From Candidatus Dojkabacteria bacterium (GTDB lineage Bacteria; Patescibacteriota; Dojkabacteria; SC72; JAFGCJ01): 15,886 nucleotides of DNA. This document shows, piece by piece, positions 1-8,274 of this stretch. Where the stretch lies: assembly GCA_028696915.1 (NCBI GenBank), contig JAQVGB010000017.1, positions 1-15,886 on the forward strand. The letters are read 5' to 3'. A program made the translations under genes and the position numbers. Each line of letters begins with the position of its first letter. Position 1 is the stretch's first letter. A model generated the notes under the pieces. That model was given only the letters and a program-made list of their open reading frames with translations. It made no database searches and had not been told where the DNA came from.

Positions 1-369
1 TGTTTGTCGATTGCGATAGGCACGTATTTGGTCGTGTACCGGCAGGACCTTTCGGTCGACAGTAGCGCGTCAGATGGGCTGGACGCGATCAGGCCTCGCA
101 ACATGCGTATTGTGGAGGTCGAGCGGGATTCATTCGTCGTTACGTGGGAAACACAGGCGGCGGTGTCCGGCTACATCAAGTATGGTGACACGAGCAATGC
201 ACTCACCCTGCTGGCCCAGGATGTGAACGGTGTCGAGCCTGCGCGGGAGCATCGGGTGCGGGTTGGTTCGCTGGCCGGCGGGCGGAAGTATTACTTCTGG
301 GTAATGTCGGACAACACAGCGTTTGGGATCAACGGCCGGGCGTTGGAGGTGCTGACATTACCCCGCTAA
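1..369 (+). CDS. Membrane-anchored fibronectin type III-like protein, 5' truncated
   Basis: The reading frame is open from the first base, so the true start lies outside the window. What is visible begins inside a hydrophobic stretch (around SIAIGTYLVVY), probably a signal anchor. A roughly 90-residue beta-rich domain follows and has the FN3 pattern: a Trp strand (FVVTWET), a Gly-Tyr-Ile-Lys-Tyr-Gly strand, and a late GRKYYFWV strand. It resembles the FN3-like N-terminal domain of purple acid phosphatases, but no phosphatase domain follows because the stop codon TAA comes directly after the domain. The likely role is a small extracytoplasmic binding or structural module; the ligand is unknown. 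It converges on the leftward Wzy-like gene with only 64 bp between the two stops. I am fairly sure of the fold type and not of the function. Confidence 0.75.
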   Translation, partial: CLSIAIGTYLVVYRQDLSVDSSASDGLDAIRPRNMRIVEVERDSFVVTWETQAAVSGYIKYGDTSNALTLLAQDVNGVEPAREHRVRVGSLAGGRKYYFWVMSDNTAFGINGRALEVLTLPR

Positions 370-433
370 CGTATAGAATTTTGAGGTCTATCGAATCCAT
401 TTGCAGATCCGGTCGATCTTGGAGGATATTCCC
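370..433. other. Convergent intergenic gap without a clear terminator
   Basis: This 64 bp gap separates the ends of two convergent genes. I looked for a GC hairpin followed by a T-run on either strand and found only weak 4-bp pairings (GATC with GATC around 407-419). Termination here must use weak structure, Rho, or signals inside the coding ends. Confidence 0.4.
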
Positions 434-2173
434 CTACATCCCCTCAAGACGCTGGCGCGCGGCCTTTGCAAAATTCTCATCCCTGCACTCTTCGATCACG
501 GTTTTCAAAAGCCGCTGTGCCGTGTCTTCGTCATGTGCCATCACTGCGGTGTCCGCCGCCGCAAGGTAGACCGGCCAGGAATCTTCTGCCGCTTCGATAA
601 AATGAAGGTAGTCGTTTAGTGCGGAATCGTAGCGCTGTGCCAACGCGAAGATCGATCCACGTGCGAGGTACAGATCGATGTTGTGTGGATTGTGCTGAAT
701 TGCCAGCGTGCTGTAGGAAATAGCTTCAAGAAGATATGACGGCTCCTGGTAGAGTTCGTACAGATGCTGAAGGACGTCAGCCGCGCTCTGATAATTCCGC
801 CAGTCGTATGGGTTGAGCGCGACAGATAGCGCGACGGTACGCCGGATCGTTTCGAGTGTGTTCTGGCGGTTGCCGTGTGACGGGTTTTCAGAGAGAAATT
901 GGACGAGGACTTCCGCTTTTCTTCTGTGGTATGCCGGTTCGTAGGGCTCCAATTCTACTGCCCGCTGGACAGCCGCAACAGCATCGGCGGTATTTTGTGA
1001 AAATGAGGTGGTGTACCGGATGTCCGCCCGCATATAGCCGGTTATCGACAGAACGATCAGCATGGCGATGAGGGCCGGTGCAAAACCGGTCAAAAACACT
1101 GGACGTCGGGCACTGTGCCGCACAATGGTCCCGGAAGGGGAACGTGCGGAAAGACTGCCCAGAAGAAGCGCAAGCATAAGAAACATGGGGATGGATGGAA
1201 GCGAGAGTGTGCCGGCAATAAACCAGACTGCGGTAATAATGAGGATTCCGCGAAGTGCCGTCGTATATTGAGACGGTCGTTGTTTGGTGGAATATGATCT
1301 GACCAGCGAGGAGACCGTATGGGCGACGATAAACAACAGTGGAACTATTCCCGCGATTCCGGTTGACAGGAGGATTGCCGAAAAGAGGTTCTTCGGATCG
1401 CTCATAACCGCCGATTGTTCTGAAAGTACGGGGATGGCGCTGAGCATTTCCGGCCCGGTCCCGAACAGCGGTCGTTCCAAAAACTGCACAGTCATGTCAA
1501 TAAGCGAATTCCACGACGGGATCCGGACAAGATTGGGCAGGACCCACACAATGACGGTGACGTGCACAATGAGCGTGAGCACTCCGGCGATACGTGACAG
1601 AGTTTTCCGTGTCACACCCAGAAGGATCACCGTGCTTGCTGATGTCACCATAAGAAATCCACTCATCTGACTGCCATCTTCAAAGAGATAGTCCGGAATT
1701 GTGCCGGACCGGTAGAGTTCCCATAGCGCGGCGAGAGCAACGAATATTCCGCTGACGGCGATTGCTCTCAGCACGGTGTGCACATGACCGATGGTATGCA
1801 CGGTGTTCGCGGTAATGATCGTCAGAACAACGGTTGCTGCTATCACGGCAAGGCTGAGTGTCCAGGAGCCGTATGTGCCTGTCAGGCTGGTCAGGGGATT
1901 GAGTGAAAAAATTGACGACAGGACAAACCCGAACAGGAGCATGAGAGCGGCGTGGATAATCGGGGACTGCACGAACGCGATTTTCTTCTCGATCAGGGCA
2001 CGGTAGGTGAACAGAAGTCCTGTGGCAACACAGAGTAGAAGAAAAAATGCGTATTTGGGAAATGTCGAAGCGTGTGTGAACCGGGATGACGTAATAAATG
2101 GAATGAGAAGGATGCTCACGTATACCAGCTGACGGTTCAGCAATCCAATCAATGGTCCGGGACCGCCGTGCAC
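434..2173 (-). CDS. Wzy/O-antigen ligase-like polytopic membrane protein with C-terminal TPRs
   Basis: With the proposed start this is a 579-residue protein. Residues 1-380 hold about 10 to 11 hydrophobic segments. Residues 395-579 are soluble and contain TPR-like helical repeats (for example AVQRAVELEPYEPAYHRRKA, and later AIQHNPHNIDLYLARGSIFA). A loop with LFGTGPE at 236-242, followed by PKNLFSAILLSTGIAGI, is the arrangement of the Wzy_C/WaaL ligase family, which polymerises or transfers lipid-linked glycans at the outer face of the membrane. The usual His of the family's HN motif is Lys261 here, so catalysis may be altered. The start chosen is GTG at 2173, with AGGA 5 nt upstream and 22 bp after the preceding stop; an in-frame ATG at 2233 would overlap the preceding gene by 38 bp and has no Shine-Dalgarno. 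It is the last gene of the alaS operon, downstream of the LCP and DUF11-like genes. The exact substrate is unknown. Confidence 0.75.
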   Translation of the reverse strand: MHGGPGPLIGLLNRQLVYVSILLIPFITSSRFTHASTFPKYAFFLLLCVATGLLFTYRALIEKKIAFVQSPIIHAALMLLFGFVLSSIFSLNPLTSLTGTYGSWTLSLAVIAATVVLTIITANTVHTIGHVHTVLRAIAVSGIFVALAALWELYRSGTIPDYLFEDGSQMSGFLMVTSASTVILLGVTRKTLSRIAGVLTLIVHVTVIVWVLPNLVRIPSWNSLIDMTVQFLERPLFGTGPEMLSAIPVLSEQSAVMSDPKNLFSAILLSTGIAGIVPLLFIVAHTVSSLVRSYSTKQRPSQYTTALRGILIITAVWFIAGTLSLPSIPMFLMLALLLGSLSARSPSGTIVRHSARRPVFLTGFAPALIAMLIVLSITGYMRADIRYTTSFSQNTADAVAAVQRAVELEPYEPAYHRRKAEVLVQFLSENPSHGNRQNTLETIRRTVALSVALNPYDWRNYQSAADVLQHLYELYQEPSYLLEAISYSTLAIQHNPHNIDLYLARGSIFALAQRYDSALNDYLHFIEAAEDSWPVYLAAADTAVMAHDEDTAQRLLKTVIEECRDENFAKAARQRLEGM

Positions 2174-2195
2174 AGAAATCCTGATTTTGGTGTTA

Positions 2196-4343
2196 TTACT
2201 TCTTTCTTTTTTTCCTGCCGTGTTGAGGGCCATCCGTATGTTCGAGAACTTTTTTAAGGGCAGTTTTCTGTACCTGTTCCTCCATATATTTTTGAGGAAG
2301 TGACAACCGGAGGACCGTTGTCTTGAGTGCCTGTGCTGAATTCTCAAAGAGACGTGCGGCCGCTTCCGTCCCAAATCCGGTATAGTATGCCGTTGCCGCA
2401 ACGATGAGCAGGAGTGACCCGATCAGGATCGCAACGATGTTCCGGTCGAATATGCCGGTGTTGGGCTGAGAGCATGTCTGTGCTACTAGTAGGGAACCGG
2501 TCGAAGGTATCGGATTTCCGTTTGCCGGAGTGACGGTGACGCTGTTGGAATGGCTTCCCATCGTAGCCAAGGACCCGGCTGACGTGGTGAATGTGATCCC
2601 CAGGGTCGATCCGGAGGGAACGTTCCACCCGTTCCCGCTGTTTGTCCAGGTTACCATCTGACTGCTGCCGGATGTTTCGATGACGATCCCGGAATCGTTC
2701 GAGTTTGACGTCCCGTTGATGACGCTCGATCCAACCGAATAGGCAAGTCCCTGCGGCAGGGTGTCGGATACCGCCCGTATCAGGACGGTTTCGTCGTGGT
2801 TATTTGTGACGGTGATTGTGATTGTAGACGAATTGTTCGGTGAAACGACTTCGAGACAGGTTGGGGTTTGCTGGGTAACGACAATAGTTCCGGAGGGGAT
2901 ATCGGTTCCTTCCGCTGGGGTTTCATCGTCTTCGTCGTCAGTTCCGGCGGACGTGTCCGGATCACCGGTTGACGTGCGGCAGGCGGTATCGCACTGCGCA
3001 TCGTATCCCGTCTCTCCTGCGCCGATTGCCGGGTCACACTCCTCGCCTCCGTTAATAATTCCATCCCCGCAGTATGTACAGTCCTGACGGCAGGTTGTAC
3101 CGGCGGACAGCGGTTGTTCAGACGGGCACGAGAGGTTGCCGTTGGTATCGCATGTTTCGCCTGGATCACACGATCCGTTCCCGCACGTAGGTGCGGTTGA
3201 AGAAAGTGTGATTGTCCTGTTTGAACAGGATCCCTCGTTCAGTTCCTGCAGTGCTGTCCCTTCGCCCTCACCAGTCAAGACCACTACTCCTGCCTGGCAG
3301 GTCTGTGTGTCCTCGGTCCCACTGTGCGCAAATGTCCGGGTAATGGATGGAGTGTCGACTGGTGTGGTGAACACTTCAGCCTCTGTTCCCGTGAGATTGG
3401 CCTCGATACTGCCGTTGCAGTTGAGGTCGAGCGACCACTGGAACCGCGCTGTATCATCGCTTTCCGGAACTCCCGCGTCGACCGTGAGCGTGACCTCGAG
3501 TGGGGATATCCCGTTAACCGGAACTGCGTCCAGAGAGTAGCAGTATTCTCCCATGAGGGATTCGAGCGAGTATGCAAACGTGCGAGTGCATGTCGTGGGA
3601 TCGGTCCACTCTCCGCGGCTGTCCTGCCCCCTGAATTTGACCATATACAGACCTGATTTCTCAGAATTGCGCACAACGTCCCACGTAGTGCTGAATGTCG
3701 CCTTGTATACGTTAACAATGAGATCGCCTTCCGCCTGCCGTGTCTCGACTAGCTCGATTTTGTCAGTCGTGACGGGGTTGGGACTGACCTGTGTCGCCGG
3801 ATATTCAAATATCAGTTCAGCATCGGTTATGGTCTTGGTCGAATCCTCTTTTGTATAGACTTCAAAAACACTGGTGAATGAAACTTCGCTATCGTCAGCC
3901 TCACTCTGGTCAGAGGGGAGAAGTGGGGTGCTGGTGTTAGAGATGCCGCCACCCTTACATGCTCCCGCGTGCTCTTGTTTTTGAATGGGAGTTTCTGCGG
4001 TGATACCTGCCGGCAGACTGTCACCGAAGACGTCCGCGGCGGTGATATTCTCCGAGCATCTGCGGGGGGTGTGATTGCCGAGTGGGAGTGAGGGCTCCTG
4101 AAAGACACACGACCCGTCCTGTATCATGCCTCCGGTCGTCCCCAGGTCGATCGTCGTGCCGTCCTCGGTTTGAATTGTCCAATTGCAGGAACAGCAGATC
4201 TCGGTCGCGGCTGATTCCTCAGGTGTCACTTGCTGGAGACGGTTAATGGCAAAAGCGATCAGGATCCCTGATGTGGCGACAACGGCAATTCCCGCAAGCG
4301 CAACGGTTATGAGCAGTTTGGGCTGTTGCGGCTTCTTACGCAT
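2196..4343 (-). CDS. Surface protein with PKD-like, Cys-rich and DUF11-like domains, two membrane helices
   Basis: A 715-residue protein. In order: basic N-terminus and signal anchor (9-33); a Cys-containing region (50-130); a beta domain around 150-260; a PKD-like domain (about 266-360, starting near NGISPLEVTLTV); a Cys-rich segment (387-455) with CGNGSCDPGETCD and CGDGIINGGEECD, the pattern of Myxococcus-type Cys-rich repeats; an acidic linker (462-478); a DUF11-like adhesin domain (491-622, SPNNSSTITITVTNNH); QPNTG at 626-630; a helix (635-655); and a 60-residue tail ending in a Lys/Arg cluster. The ectodomain is predicted outside, probably disulfide-bonded, with the basic tail in the cytoplasm. 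Structural or adhesive roles fit; no enzyme motif is visible. The ATG lies only 4 bp after the holA stop, so the two are probably co-translated, with no good Shine-Dalgarno. The domain calls rest on motif resemblance. Confidence 0.85.
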   Translation of the reverse strand: MRKKPQQPKLLITVALAGIAVVATSGILIAFAINRLQQVTPEESAATEICCSCNWTIQTEDGTTIDLGTTGGMIQDGSCVFQEPSLPLGNHTPRRCSENITAADVFGDSLPAGITAETPIQKQEHAGACKGGGISNTSTPLLPSDQSEADDSEVSFTSVFEVYTKEDSTKTITDAELIFEYPATQVSPNPVTTDKIELVETRQAEGDLIVNVYKATFSTTWDVVRNSEKSGLYMVKFRGQDSRGEWTDPTTCTRTFAYSLESLMGEYCYSLDAVPVNGISPLEVTLTVDAGVPESDDTARFQWSLDLNCNGSIEANLTGTEAEVFTTPVDTPSITRTFAHSGTEDTQTCQAGVVVLTGEGEGTALQELNEGSCSNRTITLSSTAPTCGNGSCDPGETCDTNGNLSCPSEQPLSAGTTCRQDCTYCGDGIINGGEECDPAIGAGETGYDAQCDTACRTSTGDPDTSAGTDDEDDETPAEGTDIPSGTIVVTQQTPTCLEVVSPNNSSTITITVTNNHDETVLIRAVSDTLPQGLAYSVGSSVINGTSNSNDSGIVIETSGSSQMVTWTNSGNGWNVPSGSTLGITFTTSAGSLATMGSHSNSVTVTPANGNPIPSTGSLLVAQTCSQPNTGIFDRNIVAILIGSLLLIVAATAYYTGFGTEAAARLFENSAQALKTTVLRLSLPQKYMEEQVQKTALKKVLEHTDGPQHGRKKRKK

Positions 4344-4347
4344 GACT

Positions 4348-5295
4348 TCATATTACACTTAGAAGAATGTTTAAAGCAAGCGCAATATCGAGTTGTCCGG
4401 TCTTTGCGGAATAGTCGATGTTCGATAGCTTGTCGTACATGCGGGTAAGCCGTTGAATGCTCATCTCTCTTGCATTTGACCGTATCGAAGAAATGGTGAA
4501 TGGGGGAGTTTTGATCTTTCGCGCGATGTCGGATACGGTAGCACCCTGTTCCTGTAGGAGTTTCGTCAGCAAAATGATCCTGACGTTCCGAGCGATCATC
4601 AGGAGAACGAACTGCGGGTCATTTCCCTGCTGGAGGATCCGGTCAAGGATGTGCTCCGCTTTCTCAGGATTGCCGCTATTTATCATATCGATCAATTCCC
4701 AGATACTGTGCTCGAGTGTGTCCGGGCACAACTGCTCGATGTCATGTTCGCTGAGCCGGTCTTTTCCGGTCAGCTTGAGCTTCGAGAGCTCGTGAATAAG
4801 GCGCTCGGGATCATAATTCATGCGGTCGGCCAGCAGGTGGGCCGCGTCTGCGGGAAGTGACAGTCCTCGTGACTGCGCGGATTCCTGCGCCCACTTCCGG
4901 AATGCCCACTTGTTCATCGGAACGCTTTCGTCTATCGCTTTAAATTTCTTGAGCGCCTTCACAAATTTGAGATTGGCGGGAAGTTTGCTATCCTCCCAGA
5001 TGATCAGGTCCAGCGTTTCACCGGGGTGCTCGAGCTCGTGCATGATCGTTTCTATGAGGAATTCCTTCCGGGGATTCTGTGTGAGGCGCTTTATGAGCAG
5101 GACCTTGTGCGGGGTCAGCATCGGCGGGGTTTGAATTTCATCAATGATCGTGCTGGCCTGTGCTACTGAGGCGTCGATGATCTTGAAGTCGAATGTAACA
5201 GTGCGCTCTAAAAGACTTTGTTTGATGCGGTTGACAGCCGCGTCCGCCTTCTGTTTGCTCAGAAATGTGTTTTTTCCGTGATACAAGGCGAGCAT
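4348..5295 (-). CDS. holA: DNA polymerase III delta subunit (clamp loader)
   Basis: A 315-residue protein, within the usual 310-345 range of HolA. The delta subunit opens the beta sliding clamp within the clamp-loader complex in the cytoplasm. Family signs: N-terminal LALYHGKNTFLSKQKA, where bacterial HolA has its degenerate nucleotide-binding start without a Walker A; the beta-strand segment PHKVLLIKRL; the central ADRMNYDPERLIHELSKL helix region (the common L-x-x-E-L-x-K-L motif); and a helical C-terminus with GNDPQFVLLMIARNVRIILL. The start chosen is ATG 5295, which gives the canonical N-terminus and lies 25 bp after the LCP gene stop; the frame stays open upstream to an ATG at 5397, but that adds 34 residues lying over the LCP gene. 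No clear Shine-Dalgarno is seen. It is a replication gene embedded among wall genes of the alaS operon. Confidence 0.9.
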   Translation of the reverse strand: MLALYHGKNTFLSKQKADAAVNRIKQSLLERTVTFDFKIIDASVAQASTIIDEIQTPPMLTPHKVLLIKRLTQNPRKEFLIETIMHELEHPGETLDLIIWEDSKLPANLKFVKALKKFKAIDESVPMNKWAFRKWAQESAQSRGLSLPADAAHLLADRMNYDPERLIHELSKLKLTGKDRLSEHDIEQLCPDTLEHSIWELIDMINSGNPEKAEHILDRILQQGNDPQFVLLMIARNVRIILLTKLLQEQGATVSDIARKIKTPPFTISSIRSNAREMSIQRLTRMYDKLSNIDYSAKTGQLDIALALNILLSVI

Positions 5296-5320
5296 GTTTG
5301 AGCTATGTTTCGAGATATCT

Positions 5321-6826
5321 TCATTGTACCTGTGTCGGATCTGTTGTCTTTGGAAGCGGTATGCCGAAAACCAGAACGACATCTTCCCCGTAGGCATTGA
5401 TCACTCCCTCGGGCGGATTGCTGTTCCACTCGGTCTCAAAGTAGTCTGCAAGCTCGGAAAGAGTTGCGGCAGGAGCATCTTCTGAGAAATTGTAGACCTG
5501 CACGCCGGATATGGTCTGGTTGGAGCTACTCCCCGCGAACGTGAAAGTCAGGTAGGGATATTCCTGTGTCAGTTCCTGATACTTGAGGTATGTTTCATTG
5601 TATCCCAGTCCGGCGTTATAGACATAGATCGTTGCCTTTTCCGAGTATAAAGCGGGATTTTCGTAGAACTGGGAGAGGAATGTGTGGACATCGTCCCATT
5701 CTCCGGCTCCAGCTTTCGGGACCAGAACGTAGGCGGCGGAGGGATCCTCGGTGATAAGGGACCAGTTGGCGATGGAAGGATCGAGAACAAGCGAGTAGGA
5801 CTTAGTTTTTTTCGCTTTTTCGGAGAGCGCGATGACGGCGCGGATGTCTTCCGTTGTGATCTCGCTTATGAATACGCTGGACCCCAGCTGTTGTATGACC
5901 TCTGTGACAGCCATAGGATTGGTAAAGGTGTCGGTGGAGAGAAGTTTGTTTTTGATTGCTATAAGAAGTCTCTGCTGGCGACGTGCCCGTGCGAAATCCG
6001 AACCCTCGGAACTCTGTGCGTGGCGGGACCGGGCAAATTTCATTGCTGTTTCTCCATCCATGTGCTGGAGCCCGGCGTCGAAGTGCACGGTTTCCCATGT
6101 GTCATCGTTGCTTGGGAACATGTAGTCGGTGAACGAATTTTCAACCTCGACGTCTACCCCGCCAAGAAGATCGATGACTTCGACCAGTCCGGAAATATCG
6201 ACCATGCCTGAGTAGTGGATTTCAAGGCCGGTGATTTCTGTTGCTGACTGGGCGAGACAGGAGAGCCCGGTTCCCGTCTCCTGTGATTCGCAGTGATGAT
6301 AGATAGCGTTAATTTTTGTGAAATAGTAGGGATTGTCCGGGTAGGCAACCCAGGTGTCCCGCGGGATCGAGATCATGACGACTTCGTTTGTCGCATGATT
6401 GTAGGACGCGACAATGATCGAGTCGGTATTTTGCAGTCCGGCGTTCGATGGACGGGTGTCCTTTCCGACCAGCAAGACATTGGTCCTGCCGTTCTCGTCT
6501 TTTATTAACTCAGGCTGTTTCTGCTGAATGATGTTCCCGATGGTATCGATCGGGTTGGTGTTGATGCCGATGTTTTGGAAGAACCGGCCTGTTTTGTAGA
6601 GAAAAAATGTTCCCCCGATACAGGTGAACAAGAGAAAGGCAAGGATGACTTTTACGGCAAGCTTAATTGTCCTGCGTTTTTTGGTGCCATCTGTCGGTCC
6701 GGCGGTAGACGATACGGAAAGGGGTGAGGACTTATGTGTGAGAGAAAATGGAGAAGGCGCTCCCGGTGAGCGACGCCGGTCTTTATCGAGGTTATTGCGT
6801 TGAAGGTCCAGCGTTATGCTTTTCAT
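5321..6826 (-). CDS. LytR-CpsA-Psr (LCP) family glycopolymer transferase with LytR_C domain
   Basis: A 501-residue protein. Residues 1-53 are a basic, Ser/Pro-rich cytoplasmic part and 54-77 a membrane helix; the rest is outside. The LCP catalytic domain spans about 115-293: TNVLLVGKDTRP, NTDSIIVASYN, ISIPRDTWV (Arg156), KINAIYHH, LLGGVDVEV, MDGETAMKFARSRH (Arg266, Arg268) and DFARARRQQ. These are the conserved Arg/Asp positions that bind the polyprenyl pyrophosphate of the donor. A second beta domain (about 398-490, IYVYNAGLGY to LVFGIPLP) matches LytR_C. LCP enzymes move polyprenyl-linked anionic polymers onto peptidoglycan (in some lineages, sugars onto proteins). The ATG is 5 bp after the mltG stop and no Shine-Dalgarno is visible. 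Co-transcription with mltG and a Wzy-like gene fits a role in wall assembly. The long cytoplasmic lead is typical of LCP proteins. Confidence 0.92.
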   Translation of the reverse strand: MKSITLDLQRNNLDKDRRRSPGAPSPFSLTHKSSPLSVSSTAGPTDGTKKRRTIKLAVKVILAFLLFTCIGGTFFLYKTGRFFQNIGINTNPIDTIGNIIQQKQPELIKDENGRTNVLLVGKDTRPSNAGLQNTDSIIVASYNHATNEVVMISIPRDTWVAYPDNPYYFTKINAIYHHCESQETGTGLSCLAQSATEITGLEIHYSGMVDISGLVEVIDLLGGVDVEVENSFTDYMFPSNDDTWETVHFDAGLQHMDGETAMKFARSRHAQSSEGSDFARARRQQRLLIAIKNKLLSTDTFTNPMAVTEVIQQLGSSVFISEITTEDIRAVIALSEKAKKTKSYSLVLDPSIANWSLITEDPSAAYVLVPKAGAGEWDDVHTFLSQFYENPALYSEKATIYVYNAGLGYNETYLKYQELTQEYPYLTFTFAGSSSNQTISGVQVYNFSEDAPAATLSELADYFETEWNSNPPEGVINAYGEDVVLVFGIPLPKTTDPTQVQ

Positions 6827-6831
6827 GGCAG

Positions 6832-7866
6832 TTACTGCAGGTATGTAGTAATGTTCTCATTGTGTTCTTCGAGTGTTTCAGCGTAGTGCAGTATACCATC
6901 CTTATCGCTGATGTAGAACCAGTACGGGTTTTCCGATGGATCAAGTAGGGCGTCGAACGCCTGTTGTCCGGGATTTGCTATCGGTGTCGGCGGAAGTCCT
7001 GTGTATTTGCGGGTGTTGTACGGAGAATCGATTTGAAGGTCTTCGTAGGTGATGACATGTTTCCAGTCGCCGAAATGGTAGAGGAGTGTCGCATCGACTT
7101 CGAGCGCCCAGCCGCTTTCCTGCCGCCGCAGGAGAATATCGGCGACATATCGTCGATCCTCCTCGTGCCGGGTTTCCCGCTCGAGAATTGACGCAAGGGT
7201 CAGTAGTTCATGAAAAGAGTAGCCTGATCGTTCTATGTCGGACACGTTGGGTTCGTAAACCTTCTGACGGAGGGTTCCGAGCATGGCGTCGAGCACATAC
7301 TCCGCGGTCGCATCGGGCGGGAAACGGTAAGTGTCCGGGAATAGAAAGCCCTCGAGCGAGGTATTGTCGGGGACCGGGACGTCGATCGTCGGTATGTATG
7401 TCCCGGAATTGACCAGCTCGAGGAATGCGTTTTTTTTGAACGAGTTTTCAGGGTTGAGGGTGAACGCTTCTTCAAGCACATCCGCGATTTCCACGGCCAT
7501 CAACCCTTCCGGGATAGTCACCCAGATATCGGGATGTTGGGCGTTCTGAAGGGTATCGGTGAGTTCAGTATAGGGAAGATTGTCCGGAATGCGGAATGAG
7601 CCCGCCTGCAACTTCGAGGATAGACCTTTCTGGCGCACAAAGAACTTGAAAAACAGCTCGTTATCGATCAAGCCATGGTTGAAGAGCTTAGTGGTGATCT
7701 GTGAAACAGTTTCTCCCTCTTCAATCGTGAAGTCGATGATTCGAGTTGGCTCGCCGGAGCCTTTGTACGCCGCCTTCCGGTAGGCGCTGCTCAGCAGGAG
7801 AGCTCCTGCCGCCGCGAGTACGACAATAATAAGTGCACTAAGAAGACCTGCTTTTCGAATGCTCAT
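6832..7866 (-). CDS. mltG: Endolytic murein transglycosylase MltG (YceG-like)
   Basis: A 344-residue protein, the usual MltG size. The signal anchor is at 8-27. A LysM-like region follows (44-95, beginning FTIEEGETVSQITTKL), then the YceG catalytic domain: LEGFLFPDTY (171-180), ASILERET with the catalytic Glu229, DATLLYHFG, SPYNTR (281-286), GLPPTPIANPG (290-300), and the closing HYAETLEEHN. MltG cuts nascent glycan strands near the membrane and sets their length. The start ATG at 7866 gives a standard basic N-terminus plus membrane helix and overlaps the end of ruvX by 29 bp; an AGGAA about 10 nt upstream may serve as Shine-Dalgarno. The ruvX-mltG neighbourhood is also found in Firmicutes. 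All key residues I can check are present. Confidence 0.95.
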   Translation of the reverse strand: MSIRKAGLLSALIIVVLAAAGALLLSSAYRKAAYKGSGEPTRIIDFTIEEGETVSQITTKLFNHGLIDNELFFKFFVRQKGLSSKLQAGSFRIPDNLPYTELTDTLQNAQHPDIWVTIPEGLMAVEIADVLEEAFTLNPENSFKKNAFLELVNSGTYIPTIDVPVPDNTSLEGFLFPDTYRFPPDATAEYVLDAMLGTLRQKVYEPNVSDIERSGYSFHELLTLASILERETRHEEDRRYVADILLRRQESGWALEVDATLLYHFGDWKHVITYEDLQIDSPYNTRKYTGLPPTPIANPGQQAFDALLDPSENPYWFYISDKDGILHYAETLEEHNENITTYLQ

Positions 7867-8263
7867 GGTCGAGAAATTCCTGCAAAATTACGGCCGCCGC
7901 AACATCGTCCCGGTGTGTTCTCGTTCGTTTTCTGGTGGACGGCTGATCTGCAAATGCTACCATATTTTGTGCTTGTTTTGTGGAAAAAGTTTCGTCCCAC
8001 TCGTTCACCGGCAGGCCGGTCCGTTCTGCCAAGTTTGCGATAAATGTCCGGTACGAGTTCTGTATATGTTCTGGAGCGGAGTAGGGAATTCCCACGACGA
8101 TGGATCCGATGTTCTTCTGCGTGCAAAGCTCCGTGATTGTGTCGATAAGCACGTCGTTTCCCGAGAACTCCAGTATTGCGTGAGGCTTTGCGATGATCCC
8201 CGTGTCGTCTGAGACGGCGACACCGACACGGCGTTTTCCAAGATCGAGCGCGAGATATTTCAC
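7838..8263 (-). CDS. ruvX: YqgF/RuvX family putative Holliday junction resolvase / pre-16S rRNA nuclease
   Basis: A 141-residue protein of typical length for the family. It has the RNase H-like fold motifs: YLALDLGKRRVGVAVSD (Asp7), SIVVGIPYS (54-62), NEWDETFST (Glu91) and HRDDVAAAVILQEFLD with Asp119/Asp120, which supply the acidic metal-binding residues. The family is linked to resolution of recombination intermediates and, for E. coli YqgF, to 5' end maturation of 16S rRNA. The start is GTG at 8263, 11 bp after the alaS stop, because MKYLALDLG is the standard N-terminus. No Shine-Dalgarno is seen, so translation is probably coupled to alaS. The 3' end overlaps mltG by 29 bp. Confidence 0.93.
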   Translation of the reverse strand: MKYLALDLGKRRVGVAVSDDTGIIAKPHAILEFSGNDVLIDTITELCTQKNIGSIVVGIPYSAPEHIQNSYRTFIANLAERTGLPVNEWDETFSTKQAQNMVAFADQPSTRKRTRTHRDDVAAAVILQEFLDHEHSKSRSS

Positions 8264-8274
8264 GGTGTTGACGT

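Noticed and set aside
2174..2401. Longer N-terminus of the Wzy-like gene starting at 2401
   Set aside because: The added 76 residues lie almost wholly over the end of the DUF11-like gene, are rich in Arg/His/Ser without domain character, and a GTG with AGGA at proper spacing stands just after that gene's stop.
2761..3540. Long plus-strand open frames opposite the 715-residue gene
   Set aside because: They are low-complexity Ser/Val-rich antisense translations with no start signals or family likeness; the minus-strand frame shows clear domains.
5296..5397. 34-residue upstream extension of holA
   Set aside because: It overlaps the 3' coding end of the LCP gene and precedes the standard HolA N-terminus; ATG 5295 gives the normal family length.
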